Source: Pachyseris speciosa
Lineage: Eukaryota; Cnidaria; Anthozoa; Scleractinia; Pachyseridae
Direction: 5' to 3'
Length of the DNA stretch: 64,000 nucleotides
NCBI GenBank assembly: GCA_016490735.1
Contig: JAEMWC010001425.1
Span: forward strand, 1-64,000
Under the pieces are notes generated by a model. It searched no databases and was not told the origin of the DNA. It saw only the letters and a list, made by a program, of their open reading frames with translations. A program made the position numbers and the translations under genes. Position 1 is the stretch's first letter, and every line of letters begins with the position of its first letter. Shown here one piece after another: positions 1-14,100 of this stretch.

Positions 1-1535
1 AAATAAAAATAAAAATAATAAAAAAAATAAAAAAATAATAATAATCTTTGCAAGATACAACCGCGATCATTTATAAAGAGATGATGAGAATGAGCCCGAA
101 TCAGTTCGCAGAAATTTTAAACGCTATTGAACCGGACATCTGCAAACAGAGCACCAAAATAGCGATTAAGGATTGGCTAGCAGGGCGAACGTCACTGGTT
201 TCAGGATACAACTTTGTTAGAAGAGCGGCAAAACACAGCAACTTTTTTTCATCGAGCAGAAATGTTGGACGTAAAGCCCTGACAAAACTATCGAACAAAG
301 TTGAGTCCAACATCCAACATTGTTGGATCAAATGTTGAGATAGAAACAAGCTACTGGTACAAGTAGCGCTAAATTTAATTGAAAACATGGCGCTAAAACG
401 AAAAGCGCTTATATAGCGTTACATGTATAATGTTTATGCTATTAGAGCTGTTCGAGGATGTAACTGTCGTTGTCAAGCGAGGAAAATCCTTGGAATGGTT
501 AAGAGAACGAGCTGAAAAGGGTGTTCCATACCGCTCTACAGTTATCATTGCAAGATACACCAGCAGAGATGATGAGAATGATCCCGGATCAGTTCGCAGA
601 AATTTTAAACGCTATTGAACCGGACATCTACAAATAGAACACCAAAATAGCAATTATTTATTGGCTAGCAGGGTGAACGTGACTCGTTTCAGGATACAAC
701 ACTGCAACATTTTTTCGTCGAGCAGAATTGTTGGACGAAATGTTTGATCAAAAGCAAACTCTATCCAACATTTTGATCGAGCCAAATTTGTTGGACGAAC
801 ATCATCCAACATGGACAGCTAAACGGTCGAACAATGTTGGATTAAGCAAAGTTGGAATGTTGAATCCAACTTTGTTCGATAGCCCTGGCCAAACTATCGA
901 ACAAAGTTGGATCCAACATCCAACAATGGTGGATGTGAATGTTGAGATAGTGGCAAAACACTTTCCAACATTGCTAGACGAAACAAGCTACCGTTACAAA
1001 TTGGCGCTAATTAAATTCAAAACATGGCGCTAAAACGGACACGAAAAGCGCTTTATAGCGTTACATGTAATGTTTATGGTATTAGAGCTGTTCGAGGACG
1101 TAAATGACGGTGTCAAGCGAGTAAAAACCTTGGAATTGTTAAGAGAACGAGCTGACAAGGGTATGTTCCATGCTGCTCTACAGTTATCATTGCAAGATAC
1201 ACCCGCGATGATCGATGATTCAGGAGGTGATGAGAATGAGACTGGATCAGTTCGCAGAAATTTTAAACGCTATTGAACCGGACATCTACAAACAGAGCAC
1301 CAAAATAGTGATTTTTGATTGGCTAGCAGGGCGTACGTGACTCACTTTAACACACAACTTTGTTGGAAGAGCGGCAAAACACTACAACATTTTTTCATCG
1401 AGCAGAATTGTTGGACGTAATGTTTGATCAAAAGCAAACTCTATCCTCAACATGGGCGGCCAAACGGTCGAACAATGTTGGATTGAGCAAAGTTGGAACG
1501 TTGAATTCAACTTTGTTCGATAGTTTGGCCAGGGC
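1..1535 (+). repeat. Tandem copies of a Harbinger-like non-autonomous element
   Basis: About two and a half copies of one sequence lie in tandem; the shared GCAAGATACA block starts near 49, 551 and 1193. Each copy has a short open stretch reading RMSPNQFAEILNAIEPDI or a close variant, followed by KQSTKI. This resembles the N-terminal part of PIF/Harbinger transposases (RMTPELFDELLxxVGPxITKQxT), and a helical leader (ELFEDV...LRERADKG) precedes it. The catalytic part is missing, and the rest is dense in TGTTGG and CCAACA words. I infer a non-autonomous derivative that kept the 5' coding end. Stops interrupt every copy, so no protein is expected. The family call rests on motif recall, not on a search. 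Confidence 0.5.
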
Positions 1536-1545
1536 TTAAGCTGTA

Positions 1546-3449
1546 ATTATTACGACGTGAACTAGTTTAAATTTTGAAGTTTTGTGACATAAGATATGTA
1601 GATTTTTATCTTATGAATTAATAAAGACTACTACTATATTTTAAAGATGGGATACAAAGTAACTCGAGAGCTGCAACGTGGAAAGTACCATTTGTAAAAC
1701 ATTTGAATAAGAAACAGAGATAAGAGAGATGAAAATGGAATCGACATATTTTGTACAATACACAGAAAAACGGAAAAAGACCGGCTAAATAATAGTATTC
1801 AACGCAATCAAAATTAAATACTAACCGCGAGGATTAATCATGTCTAAATCTTACGTAAATGAAAAACCAAGGAATTAAAAAAAGAGGTTTAACAGTTACA
1901 CAATCCTAATATGACTACTGGGAATCCTGTGACCGTCATGGGGGCAGCTTAACTTACTGGTTGTAGAAACGGACTAAGCTAAGTGGGAACTAACATAACT
2001 GCAGATTTTTAAATTGTCGCTACTTTTACGGATCGTATTTTAAACTGTTTTTGCCCCTGTATTACTTATTGAAACATATGAGGTGAATATACTGCGGTTT
2101 ATACTTATTGAAATATATGAGGGTGAATATACTGCGGTTAGGATCAAATTACAAAAACACCAGTTGAGGAAGTTCTTCTGTTGTTTTTTGCTTTTAGCAA
2201 GAAGAAGAGAGGAAGAGTTGAGATCAAGCCGATGGAGGAAGAAGCTCTCCCCATGGAAATCCGTAAGCCGATGACCCTAACAGATGTGGAATAGCCTTGA
2301 AATTAACCTGACCTAGGAGATGTTTGGAACTTCTACAATCACGCTTATTCAGTGATTTAACTAATTAGTTTCTTAGTTGCGACACTTGATAGTGACATCA
2401 TACTGGTATTATAATTTAAGGTTGCTCCAGGTCGAAGTAGCAAGCACTTGTGCTTGGTAGATTGTAATGTCTTTCATTTATTCCTTCTGGACGATATTTG
2501 TCCCTAAGGAATTAATATATACACCAAAGAGCACTGTAAAGTAAATTGGGTACAGTGTTAAATTTCGTCAAGTTCGTGGGCTTTTATCAACTTCCCGCAT
2601 GATCTTGCTATGCATTAGCCTGCACTGCTTGGACGCTCCGAGAGGCAAGAAGAGTACCAGTGTCCCCTTTTGCAAGGGTGGGAAGAGGAGAGGTTGCCCC
2701 TTTTGCTCTCCATTCCAGACGCCTTGGCAATTCTGGCGTTCCTTCCGGGTTGGGCTCGTAAGAAGTCAAGATGGCGGCAGTTTGATCACTACAATCTCAA
2801 CAGTCACATGGAAAAATAGGGGACTATAAACAGCTTCATTGGAACATCGGTGTAGACTCGTTGGTCGGGTTTATAAATCTTTGTGTTACTTAGAATTCTA
2901 TTTTTTGTAACGTGGTATTGCTTCACAAAGTAAAGACCTTCAAACGCTCTGTCAGCTTTGACCACCTTGTGAAAGATGTCGATCTTTTGAAATGATAGCC
3001 TTTTAAGAATTAAAACCGTTTGTCCTGTGATTTAGGTATTTTGATGTCGATTTTGATCCACAGCAGTTAAGAGATATAGTCTCGTTTATGGCAAACGCCC
3101 AAAGGTGAAATAACATCCTGACCATGCGCCGTTTATTCGTGTTTACTGTTCTTGTTTGTTTATGAGCAGTTTCGTGTGTTAACCATAGACACGTTAAACA
3201 AGGAGCTTAAACATGCTACGACAATTTTTGTGCAATAGCTGTAATTATTTTGCTGTTTATACTTTGTTTCTCTATGCACATCCGGTTTCAAGAAATGTAT
3301 TATCCCAGGTCTCGCGCATTTAAGTATTGCCCGTTACTTTTTAAAAAAAAACTGTACAAGTCAATGGTAGTATAAATAGTCAAATCACAACTGTAAACTA
3401 ATTCACAACTGATAATGATCGTTGAACGATCGAAACATGTCTTGTTTTA
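1546..3449. other. No gene recognised (3' flank of the mucin-like gene)
   Basis: I see no convincing exon, RNA gene or classifiable repeat here. Two near-identical short tandem pieces around 2070-2135 (GAATATACTGCGGTT) are the only local structure. The open frames at 2083-2274 and 2599-2829 show no motif and no splice context. Confidence 0.4.
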
Positions 3450-3845
3450 AACTCAAAGTGGTTGTCCATTTTTAAATAGACACATAATTATTTTTGCATG
3501 GTTTCCACACCTCCCATTGTTAGTTTTTGAGAAAACGTCAATGACGATCTGACTACTGCCTAATTTTACGAATGGGGTACTCGAGTATGCAACGGGAACT
3601 GTTTCCCTACTGTTTTCGATCAGTGTTGGTTCCTTTACGCCCCTTCCTGTTTTACGTGCGGAGGTGAAGGAGACAAGGCCACCGTCCACTGACGCAATCA
3701 TATGAACTGTCAAACCAGATATTGGGCACGCAGTCATATGATCGTATCAGTTATTTTAAGACCCTCCTCTGTGGTCCGGTGTGGGGTTTGAACCAGCAAC
3801 CTCCCGCTTAGTAGTCCGGTGCTCTGATTCAACTGGGCGGCGGTT
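3450..3845 (-). repeat. tRNA-derived SINE, diverged
   Basis: Read on the minus strand, 3843-3775 looks like a tRNA-derived head. It has an A-box-like GTTGAATCAGAGCACCGG and a B-box GGTTCAAACCCC near 3784-3795. The following AGGGTCTTAAAATAACTG matches the sequence after the head of the SINE at 34343 (AGGGTCTTTAAATAATTG), so both appear to belong to one family. The body to about 3450 shows a long accidental open frame. I infer a retroposed SINE rather than a working tRNA. Confidence 0.6.
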
Positions 3846-4261
3846 TGTTTTTCGATGAAAACTCTTTTAAAAAAACATTAAATCCGCTCTCCTATAGAAT
3901 TTTATCCGACGAACTGCCTAGTTGCTAGTTCCCGGTCTACGGCAAGAGCGTTAAAAGTATCGAGGTTGGAAATGTTATTAACATATCAACAGCGGAAAAT
4001 TGTCCCTTTGACAGTAAGATGAGCGACAAAGGATGGACATATCTAGGGCGTGGCTCACGGGGATTACAAAAGTGTTTTACTGGTCACCTTATCTTTGAAC
4101 TGTTCTGTTCCAAATTAAGAATCATATTATTCTTCACCTATAATTGAACAGTAAAAAAATTGCTTTATGGTCATAATCTGTGGTATCCTGATAAAGAGAG
4201 GCTGTGCTTTTTGAAGTATTGGTTTATAGTACATCTGCCCCTTGCCTTGTAACCAGCCTTG

Positions 4262-4335
4262 TTTTTTTTTTGTTGTTGTTGTTGTTGGTTTTTTTTGCTT
4301 TTTTTTGTTTGTTTGTTTGTTTGTTTGTTTTTTTA
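4262..4335. repeat. Low-complexity T, GTT and GTTT tract
   Basis: A T-rich simple repeat made of T runs, (GTT)n and (GTTT)n. It lies about 650 bases past the stop of the mucin-like gene. No further meaning is assigned. Confidence 0.8.
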
Positions 4336-4980
4336 CCTATAACTAAAATTTCATAGCTGATTAGATCTCTACTGCAGGATCCAACTTTTCTACTTTGCAA
4401 CGGTGATACTTCCTAATATCTTTCAGTTTCATTAAATAAATAACTGTTTTTTATGTCTTTTGCTTTTTACTTCTTTTGCACTTCTTCATATAAGTGCTTT
4501 CTGTTAAGAGGAAATAATCTGAATATTGGTAGATGTTTCCAGATTGAGCAACGGTCACTTTTCATTTTTATTTCTATGGCGTTCCTCTAATTCTTCTTTT
4601 TGCCTTTCACTCTTCGTTATTAGAGCTCTTTTTAAAGTTCGCTTATACAGAGAGCACTTCGCCCTGTCCTCTTTCGCTTAGCAGACTTCGCAGGTCTACT
4701 CTCTCAATTTGGTGACTTTCATCTGATTTGTAACTTTTACTTTCAGTCATATCATGTGCGAAAGACATCTGCTTCAATAATACTCAAGCATGCGCATACA
4801 CGCGCATTCACAGTTTTTCCAAAACCCTAGCCATCTACTGGTTTCGTGTAACGTGGTTTCTTTGTCACTGTTTTTCTTTTGGAGGACAACCTAAGAAAAT
4901 ACTTGATCGAGCGAAGTATTTTTCCAGCGTCAAAACTGAAGACCAAGCTTAAAAGCCCGTAGATGTCTAGGTAAGTCAGG

Positions 4981-5119
4981 TCAATTCTCAGTCTCTGTTT
5001 CCCAGGCTCTTTCGCGTTCACGCGACGTTCCAGCTTTATAACTCTCCATGACGACCGGTTCTTCAGGCAAGTATTCCAGGCCTGGATTGATTGTGGCTCT
5101 TCTTTTCATCTTCTTCTTC
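4981..5119 (-). CDS. Mucin-like gene exon 21: cytoplasmic tail and stop
   Basis: The acceptor TTTATTATCAG (5120) is followed, in the phase demanded by exon 20, by [20 protein letters not shown], then [11 protein letters not shown] and a charged end before TGA at 4981-4983. A stop-transfer-like basic cluster right after the helix and two Tyr-containing motifs fit a short cytoplasmic tail. Phase match and position support it; it was found by frame fit, not homology. Confidence 0.75.
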
Positions 5120-8100
5120 TTTCTGATAATAAAAGAAAATATTCCACATTCAATTAGTTCAGTGGTCCAGCTCGGTAATATGTACTTATTGACTGAGTCT
5201 GGTCGAGCCGGAAGGGAAAATATTTGGCTCGAGGTTATGGCGTACGGACCGAGCGCCGCGAGGTACGGTGTGCCATGACCGAAAGCCAAATAATTCCCCG
5301 TCCGGCCCGACCTTACTCAGTCAATAAGTGTTTTATCATATAGTCTCTTTAGACTCTTCATGAACACGTAGAAGATGAAGTTTCTACAAAACATCGACAA
5401 CTTTGCACAGAAAATTGATCTAATATGTTATATTTGTATTTGGGTTGTTAAATAAATTTACGTGGTTAGACGCGACGAATTCTTCTAAAATCGTATCGCC
5501 GTATATGCCGTACGGGTTTTTCCGGCCGTTCTCGCGCTAACGTGTACGGCCCTCACTTTTTTTTTTTTTTGACTTCGCAAAACAATTTTAATCATTTCAG
5601 AATAATAAAAACGTGGTGGTCACCAAGTTCGTTTTTGAGCAAAAGCAAAAAGTTAGGGATGTCTCTAATAGATTAAAGGTGATTTCCAGTCCGTACTGCG
5701 CAGTCTCAGCATCCCAATGTTTGTGAGGCTCACTCGTTGGAATTCGAATCGATGTTATTCGTTACGAACCACTGACCTTATAGTTGAGGCATTTTAAATT
5801 CTTTTCCCAACTGTTTCTTTGATTTTTATAGCTACGAAGCTGTTTTCTCTGGTGATATTGGAAGGAACGACGCATAAAGCTTTGTATCAACAATGGCGGT
5901 TGACACGAAACTTTGAATTTACTTCATGTACCGGTAAGTGATTGCGAAACATTACATTTTGTGACGTCTTACATGAATCAAAACAAAAACGTAAACAAAC
6001 TCTTGAGACGAAGTACGGACTGAAAATCAACTTTAAACTGTGGCTATGGTAACCTTTTGTGTCGAAAAATTCTCATTCCTTGATAATCAAGGACTGGTCA
6101 TTTGTTTCATACCACTGTAAAGGTAACAACGCATAAAAATTGGTAGCAATGATTCCTTAAAGTGAGAGTGCGATACCGGTATTAGGCGCCATAAGCCTCA
6201 AGTGCTAGAAATAGAGCGTCTTATTAAAGCGCCTATCCAGTGGTTCGATATATACTAAAGCAATTAGTAATTGTGTTGGTGAATGGTGGATATTCCATGC
6301 ACGATGTTGTTCGTCACTTCACGTCTCGGCAGACATCCACCACTTTAGATATCCACCTCCCATTCGCTGAATAAATTTTAAAAATTATGATGTCAACGTC
6401 AGCATCCTCCTGCATAGACGAAAATTTAGAGTCATATTCGATTTCGCAATAACTTCTTTCCAAAAATATTTGAAGGCTCAATGCTGTCTATGCCCCTGAC
6501 CTCCACGTTCCTATTATAATTTTTCCTTTCATCAATTGTGAATTGATCATTACACATCCTTTTAGTATGGTCGGTCACATGCGTTTATTTTAGGTTTGGT
6601 TTTTCGAAAGACAGATGCCCAGTTAATTCAAAGAAACTTACCGCCAAACCAGGACAACAGTAACCAAGATGATAACGACCACTCCCAAACTCACACCAAT
6701 GGCAACCCATTTTCCGATACCGCTGGCGCTCGCCTCTGATGGTTTCGCCGTTGGTAACGTTGTGGACAGTGTGACAAGAGCTTTCAAATCAGTGATGTTT
6801 GCCCCAATAGCGTTCTCAAGTTCTGACTTGTACAATACAACAATGCCAAGCAGAGTATTGCCAGGTAGTACGGAGACATTACCAATAAACAGACCCAGGG
6901 GCTGCTGTACGTAAAACGCAACTAGAATGGGATCCGAGGCGTTGTTGGGGTAGCCAGGTAAGAGGTGAACTTGGTCAGCGGTGTACAGATCGAAGAAAGG
7001 GGAGCGTCTGATGATAAATAAATGAATAAAGAAGCGAGCATGGAATTAATTAAGTGCCCCACACAAAACGAGTTTTTCGGGCTTCAACCCATTGTCTCTG
7101 TCCTCACAATATTAACCTCCACGGGCCATCAATCTTATCTTAAGACACAGCGCTGGAGAAAATGACAAAATTTCTCCTTTCATTAACCCCAATGCAGAGT
7201 CTGTGTACACTCAGACGAACCATTATCAAACAGATCTTTACGCAAGAAGATTGACCGTCTTACTTAGATATAAGGCCATGGAAACATTCAATAGTTCGAT
7301 CGCTCATTATTTAAGGTCTACGTGAATGTATGTTTACGAAACACCGCAGACAGTTACCTTTTTCGTCTTGAATCTTTCAGTGCACATTCTGTCCTGTTCT
7401 CATTGCAGAAGCTTGAGGTGACTGACGCCATTTTTTCTTTGAAAATCTTGTCAGTGTTGAAATCCCATTCAAACTGTTCCAAGGTACAAAATTACAGAGA
7501 TTAATTCGTTCACTCATTCATTCAGTCATCCATCCATCCGTAAATCTGTTCATTCATTCATTCAAACATTCATCCATCCATTCATTCATTCGTTCATTCA
7601 TTCATTCATTCAGTCAGTCAGTCAGTCTGTCATCTATCCATCCATCCGTCCGTCCAGTCACTCATACATTCATTCATTCATTCATTCATTCATTTGTTCG
7701 TTATTTTGTTTAATAACCCACATACATCATCCTTAGTTGCAATTGATATTTGCACAGCCGATTCCTCTTCCATCTTTGAAGGCTGTCGTGGTGTTGGCAG
7801 CACTGGAGTGGGAGGAGGATCGCCCTTGGCCAGACCTAAGGAAGTAAGGCAAGGTTTTAACTAATACAAGGCAAGATGGCTTAAAATAAAAACAGACGAT
7901 TAAAAGGTCTTCTTCGAACACGAGGTTAGAACTTCCTTATGCATTAAAATAAACAGCACCAATGGAAAGTACCGCTCAGCAGCTTTTATGTATATGGTCA
8001 CACTCAAGATTTCATTCGCAGACTCAAAAGGAAATACCACCTTGTACAGCATAATAAATAGTACCACAGAAAAGTACTGCTCACTAGCTATCATTTGAAT

Positions 8101-11100
8101 GGCCACAGCTTATGATTTTTTCCACAAACTAAGAAGTTCCAAGACGAGGTAAATTAAAATAAACAACATAACGGGAAATTGTTGCCCGTCATTTGAATGG
8201 TCAAAGAATAGGGTCGACAAACTTAGGACTTAAACGAGAACAAAAAAGGAACAGGAAGAATCTGATCCCGTCTTCGAGAGAAGCATATAGTCGATCACTG
8301 CACTTACGTCAATATTTCAGTATTTTTAAAGTACTAATCGATTCGCTAGGTCTTACGTACGTGCTCATGAGGATCCAGCACAAGCAGGTTTGTCAAAAAC
8401 GTCAATCCCCTAGAAGCAATCTTCAACTACGTACTGCATTAGGTGCTTTTCATTCTGTTTTGCAATATTACGTTAAAAAATCAATTGATCTCCTTTAATA
8501 TTACCTCTGCATTTTCCGTCGATGAAGTACAAGTTCTGGTCACATTCACACTTGTACGAGCCACGAGTGTTGACGCACTTGTGGAACTCGTCCGTGCAAT
8601 TAAACAACTCATCATCCAGACATTCGTTAATATCTGATAAACGAAAATCAAACAGACAATTAGTTCGGTAATTGAATTAATCGTTTGGGGGTGTCATGAT
8701 GTATTTAACATATAAATCGCAACGTTTGGCAATTTAGTGCTGCCTTTCGTTGGGCCCTTCTCTCCATTTGTATGGCAACCGACGGCAAGTTTCGGTAGAG
8801 ATCTGTTCGGTGGAGGGTAATTCTCGGGACGCCTCGGGCTTTCGGCGTCGATTAAAGAGTGCACTCGGATTTTCGTAACTAAAACGTTGCCTAAAATATT
8901 CGCAATTGGGAAATCATAGCCCCTGAGGTTTTCGGAAAGGCCGTATTTTCTGTTTTTGGCAGTCAAAAACGTCAGCTAGCATTTTCGGAAAGAAAATAGT
9001 TCCCTCGAAAGTTCGTGTTAAGTTCATTTCAGCTTGCATTCTCTCAAAGGAACATTTTCTTCCCCAACATTTTCGGGCAATTAAAATTTCACGCTAGGAA
9101 ATCCGAACAGATGAACTTCTTCTAGCGAATGAAAACATAACTTTAAACAGACTTCAAACACCATAAGGCACTTAAAAATGCCTTTCTACAGCTTTTGGTT
9201 GATTTGGCTCGTTGGGTGCCCCTGTTGTATCTCCATAGTTGTCTGTGACTTTTCATTTTTTCTATTTAAACATATTGCTATACATGTTCGCCACAAGAGC
9301 TAAATAAGTTCATCACGGGGGGCTTACACCTAAACCTTAAATTGAAACATAGGATTAACACGGACACGGACACAAGTTTTTTTCATTCGAGGCGAGTTTA
9401 CCGGCTAGTTTACAGTATAAATATCTCGCATAAACTCAACAATCTCTCAATCGCAAATTATAGCTATATACTTCACTTATATCTCAATCTCTCCTCTCTA
9501 ATTTCCAGTTTGCTTTGCTTTTACTTGATTATTGTGCGTTGTTTAATTTAACTTTATTGTTTTTAACTTGTAACTAAATGATAACTTTATCAGTCTTGTA
9601 GCTTATAATGTAGCAATCGAATGCATAACTTATAATATTAATAGTGATATTGAAGTAGTGATGTAATCTTTTTAGCTTCTGATGTTTAATGTGATTTGTT
9701 ACTAATACCAACCAAGATTAGCTGATGCTATACGCGGGTTGGGTAAATTGTCCTTTCATTTTTGATTGAATAAAGAACAGAATGTTGGGCATTAAGTAGT
9801 AGGACTCTTAAACAGGCATTATGAAGGAAAAGAAAGAAAAAAACTATTTAGTTATTGAAAACTCAGGTGGTACCTTGACAGTCGTAGCCATCTCGGCTCA
9901 GTTCAAATCCTTTCTGGCATGAGCACTTGTAACTTCCAGGGATATTTTCGCAAATTTGAGCGCAACGATGGAGGGGCTTTTCTGGATCACATTCATTGAT
10001 ATCTGGAGAAAATGTGTGAAAAATGGCTATATGTTGGTGAAATCTTGATTTGAAAGTAAACTATGAATGGCAAATTTATCTGCTTTATCATCCGTTTTCA
10101 ATAATTCCCAATAAGAGTGCAGGATTAAGTTAAAACGCGCATGTTCTGATATGTGCTCTAACCGATCACTCCAAATATGTTTTTCCTTCGTCATACCGTG
10201 AAACCATAAAACTTGGGACATACGGATTTCCCTATGATTACCATCGGAAATACTCAATTTTTTTGTCGTTGTTGTTACATTTTTGTTTTCTCAATGTTGC
10301 TGTTCATTCTTTTTCGCGGGGAAAAGGGGTATATAGAAATGTGCAACTGTGCAGGGTATGATTTTCAAGCAGTTAGTTAGGGATAATGGTTAGAAATAAG
10401 GGACATAAATACCCGCACCAAAACTGTTCCAGAGTTAACCCACCCGCATCGCTTATATGTGCTTCATTGGCCAGGTGTCTTGTAAGTCTGTTTTGTTTTT
10501 GTTTTTGAGGAATGTAATTGCATCAATGATACCAGGGTATTTGAGTTATTTTGAGTAAAGCGTCAAGGTCCGTTTCCAAGATTTTATCCGCCTCCAGAGA
10601 AAATAGGTTTTTTGTTCAGTTATCTACCCCTGATATTAATATCAGAGTATTAAGAAGATGATGTCTCTACTACCTTTGCACGTTTTTCCATCGCTCTCCA
10701 ACTCGTAGTTAGCGAAGCATGCGCAAGTTGGCTGGTTGGTACTTCCTTTGAAGCAAAATTGTGAACAGCCATGACCAGACGAACATGGATTTGTGGCTAC
10801 AAAAGAGTTAACATATGTATTACTGATTGTTGGTTACTAAATGCGGGTCCAAGAAGAATCATTCTATCTCCACGGTCATGGAGGACAGGAGAGCTCCCTT
10901 GCAGGACACTGCTTTAAAGCCAAAGATCAAATCATTTCTGATATTCTTACCTGGATGGTCTACCATGCCTCAGTAGAGGAAATAGACACCTCACCTACCC
11001 CAGCACAATCGCAAGAGACACCGGGTTTATCTTTGATGAATTTCGGAGACCGATGACAGATGAGAGTCAGTGGCAAAACAGAATGGCATCGATCTCGACT

Positions 11101-14100
11101 GTAGTCGAAGGATGATGATGATAACTAATTTCAAATAGTGAAGAAAAAATTCATGACATGCACCGCCCTTCACTTGGTATCAATAATTACCACATTTCTG
11201 GCCAGAAATTTCTCTGTTAACACTTACCCACACAATTTGACCAGTCAGCGGGATCTCTTTCGAAATACTGGTTACAAGAACAGTTGTAACTGCCCTGATT
11301 GTTGACACACCTCTGTGTACAGTTATTTCGTATCTCACATTCATTGATATCTATAACAAAAGGACAACAACAAGGATGACGAATAGTCAAAGAAACAGTT
11401 GCTATACTCGTACGATTAAAGGCCCTGGCAAACGAGAATACGTTGTTGCGGACACATTCTTGCTGATGATGTTTCTTGGGTGCGCAAACGAGCGGGATGC
11501 AAATAAATGTTGTGTTTCCATGCTCCGCAAACTGGGAAAAGTTTGTTGCGGACACAAAAATCGGAAATATTTGCGAGCAAACAGGGAAACATTTGTGTCC
11601 GCAACAATGTGTCCGCTACAATGTGTCCTCGTTTGCCAGGGCCTTGACATATAACATAACAGTCTTATCAGTTATAATCAGGGCCTGAATTACGGAGTCA
11701 CGTCAGGGGCTTAGCGGGCAGCACAGGATTTTCGCGCCAAAACTTCTTCAAAATAAAGCGCAATTGTTTTCTTTTGAGCAAACTATATTCCATCCATTCC
11801 TTGATTTCGCTGTTGGGAGCATAATGAACATAGTACTATTCAGTTCATTCCAAGAACAGATAAGGACTCAAAAGAAAACGAGTGCGTTCTACTCCCATTC
11901 CGGAATGGTTCCAAAGGAACGTACCCTTTGAATTGTTAACAAAAATAAAGAAAGCGCATCTGAGAGCGTCCAAGAACGTTGGTGAACCCGTCTGTCGAGA
12001 TACGGTAAACAAAACGGTTAGCCATCCCTATGCTCATTTGCACGGACGGATTCAGTATTTAAAATTGGGGCAGAACTGGTGAAAATTATCTTCGCAAAAA
12101 TTATTTAAGGCTCGTTTTTGAGGCAAAAAATAGTACCACAGGGAATTGACGCAGATTTTTTAAACTTTCCTTTAATTTCAGAATTGTATTAAACTTCCTA
12201 TTGGAAGGTATTCAAAATTAAATGAGGAGTCACTTCAACTGATGGTATGACTTACCGTCACAGCTTCTTCCATCGGCATTGAGCCTGTATCCTTCACGAC
12301 AATCACAGATATAAGACCCCGGAACATTGAGACAGATTTGGTCACAGCTGTTTGAATTATTGCTCTGACATTCATCGAATTCTACAAAAATAAACATAAT
12401 TTAAAACTTCACTGCGTTACGAGAGGGTTTTCCATAAAGACGCTCGTGCACTATTAACTCCAAATCCCATCTGTAATGGTTGCGGTTCACAAGCATAACA
12501 ACAAAAAAATTTGAAACTCTTTACTTTCTTTCCTTTTTTTTAATTTCAAAGAGAAAAAGAGGACGTGCTAAACCACCTCTAGCTACCTTCACTCCGCAAT
12601 TCCTTCAGTTTGAAACCTGTTGCAATAAAAGATATATTCTTTGCCCATATTTTAAAGGGAAAATTGAGGTACAAATATCACTTTCTTGGTTTCGGTTTAG
12701 TGAACTAGTGCTCTGTGACGCCCCCTACACACCTGCACACTGCGCGCCATTTCCGGTGTAACCTGTTGGACAAGGCCCGCAAATGTATCCACTGGCATTA
12801 GCTGGAGGAGGAAGATCAGTGCACTCTACGCCTGAGTAACACGGCTGACCATTCATCTCGCAGGCGTCAATGTCACTGTCACAGAACCTTCCTGTGTAAC
12901 CTCCCTGGCATGTGCATCCCATGTAAACAAATCTGCTATCAGTGTTGACCGGGTCGCCTTCATCTGGTTGCCTGCACTGCCCACCGTGATTGCAGGCGCA
13001 CATGTTAATCGTGGGGCTCCAGGTTGTGCTAGCGCCTTTGTCGTCAGTAGCAACAAAAGACAGATTGAACTGTAAAGAAAAGAAAAGAAATTCGTTACCT
13101 CTAGACATAAGTTGAAGGATGTAGAACTCTTGTCGTATATTTTGGTACTTGCAAATTGAAATTTGGTTACTGGCGCCGCCTACCTTTCGTGTAGATGTAA
13201 CAAGCCAAGTGAAATGAAGCACGTTACCACTTTGGTTCTCGGTGGCGCCTGGGGGCTTGTTAATCACTCTAAACGAAATCGTGTCGTTGTCTTCTGCTAT
13301 GATATCCAACTGAACAATTGAATTAAGTGTAGCGTTTATTGAGCTTGAATTGTTGATTATCTTGGTGGAAAATTGTCTGAGCAACGAGGTAAGAAAAAGA
13401 CAAAAAAAGAGTTACCAGCTTTAAGGTGGCTCAAAACAGCTTTCAGCGCGTTCCAAGACGTAGATTTTGATGGGTCATTATTACCACTCTTTATCCGTTG
13501 ATGTTACAATCATGGTATTACAAAATTGCCCAGTCATTGGAGAGTACATTGTTATCATTTTCGTGACGCTACATATTACCATAGCAACGGTATGACCTGC
13601 TAAAAACACCCTTAATTTTAGCTTTAAGTACTTATATTTCAAAAACGGCAAGGTGAAATTTTTTGTTATCGAAATTTGATAAGCAGGATAAGACGCAACT
13701 TTTGGCAAAGTTTAAAAATTCTGTAGATGGATTCAGAGCCACCTTTAAAGTTCGAGAATTTAAGGTGGCTCTGAACCCGATGTACAGAATTTTTAAACTT
13801 TGTCAAAAGTTGCGTCTTATCCTGCTTATCAAATTTAGATACAATAAAAAATTCACCGTGCCGTTTTTGAAATATAAGTACTTAAAGCTAAAATTAAGGG
13901 TGTTTTTAGCAGGTCATACCGTTGCTATGGTAACATGTAGTGTGACGAAAATTATAACAACGTGCTCCCCAATGATTGCGCAATTTTGTGATACCATGAT
14001 TGTAGCATCAACTGATAAAGAGTGGTTATGGTTACCCCATCAAAATCTACGTCTTAAAAGCACTGAAAACTGTTTTGAGCCACCTCAAGTACCAAATTCA

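Noticed and set aside
4827..5021. A 64-codon frame overlapping the last mucin exon
   Set aside because: The alternative frame at this place matches the splice phase of exon 20 and gives a stop-transfer basic cluster, so this one is a shadow.
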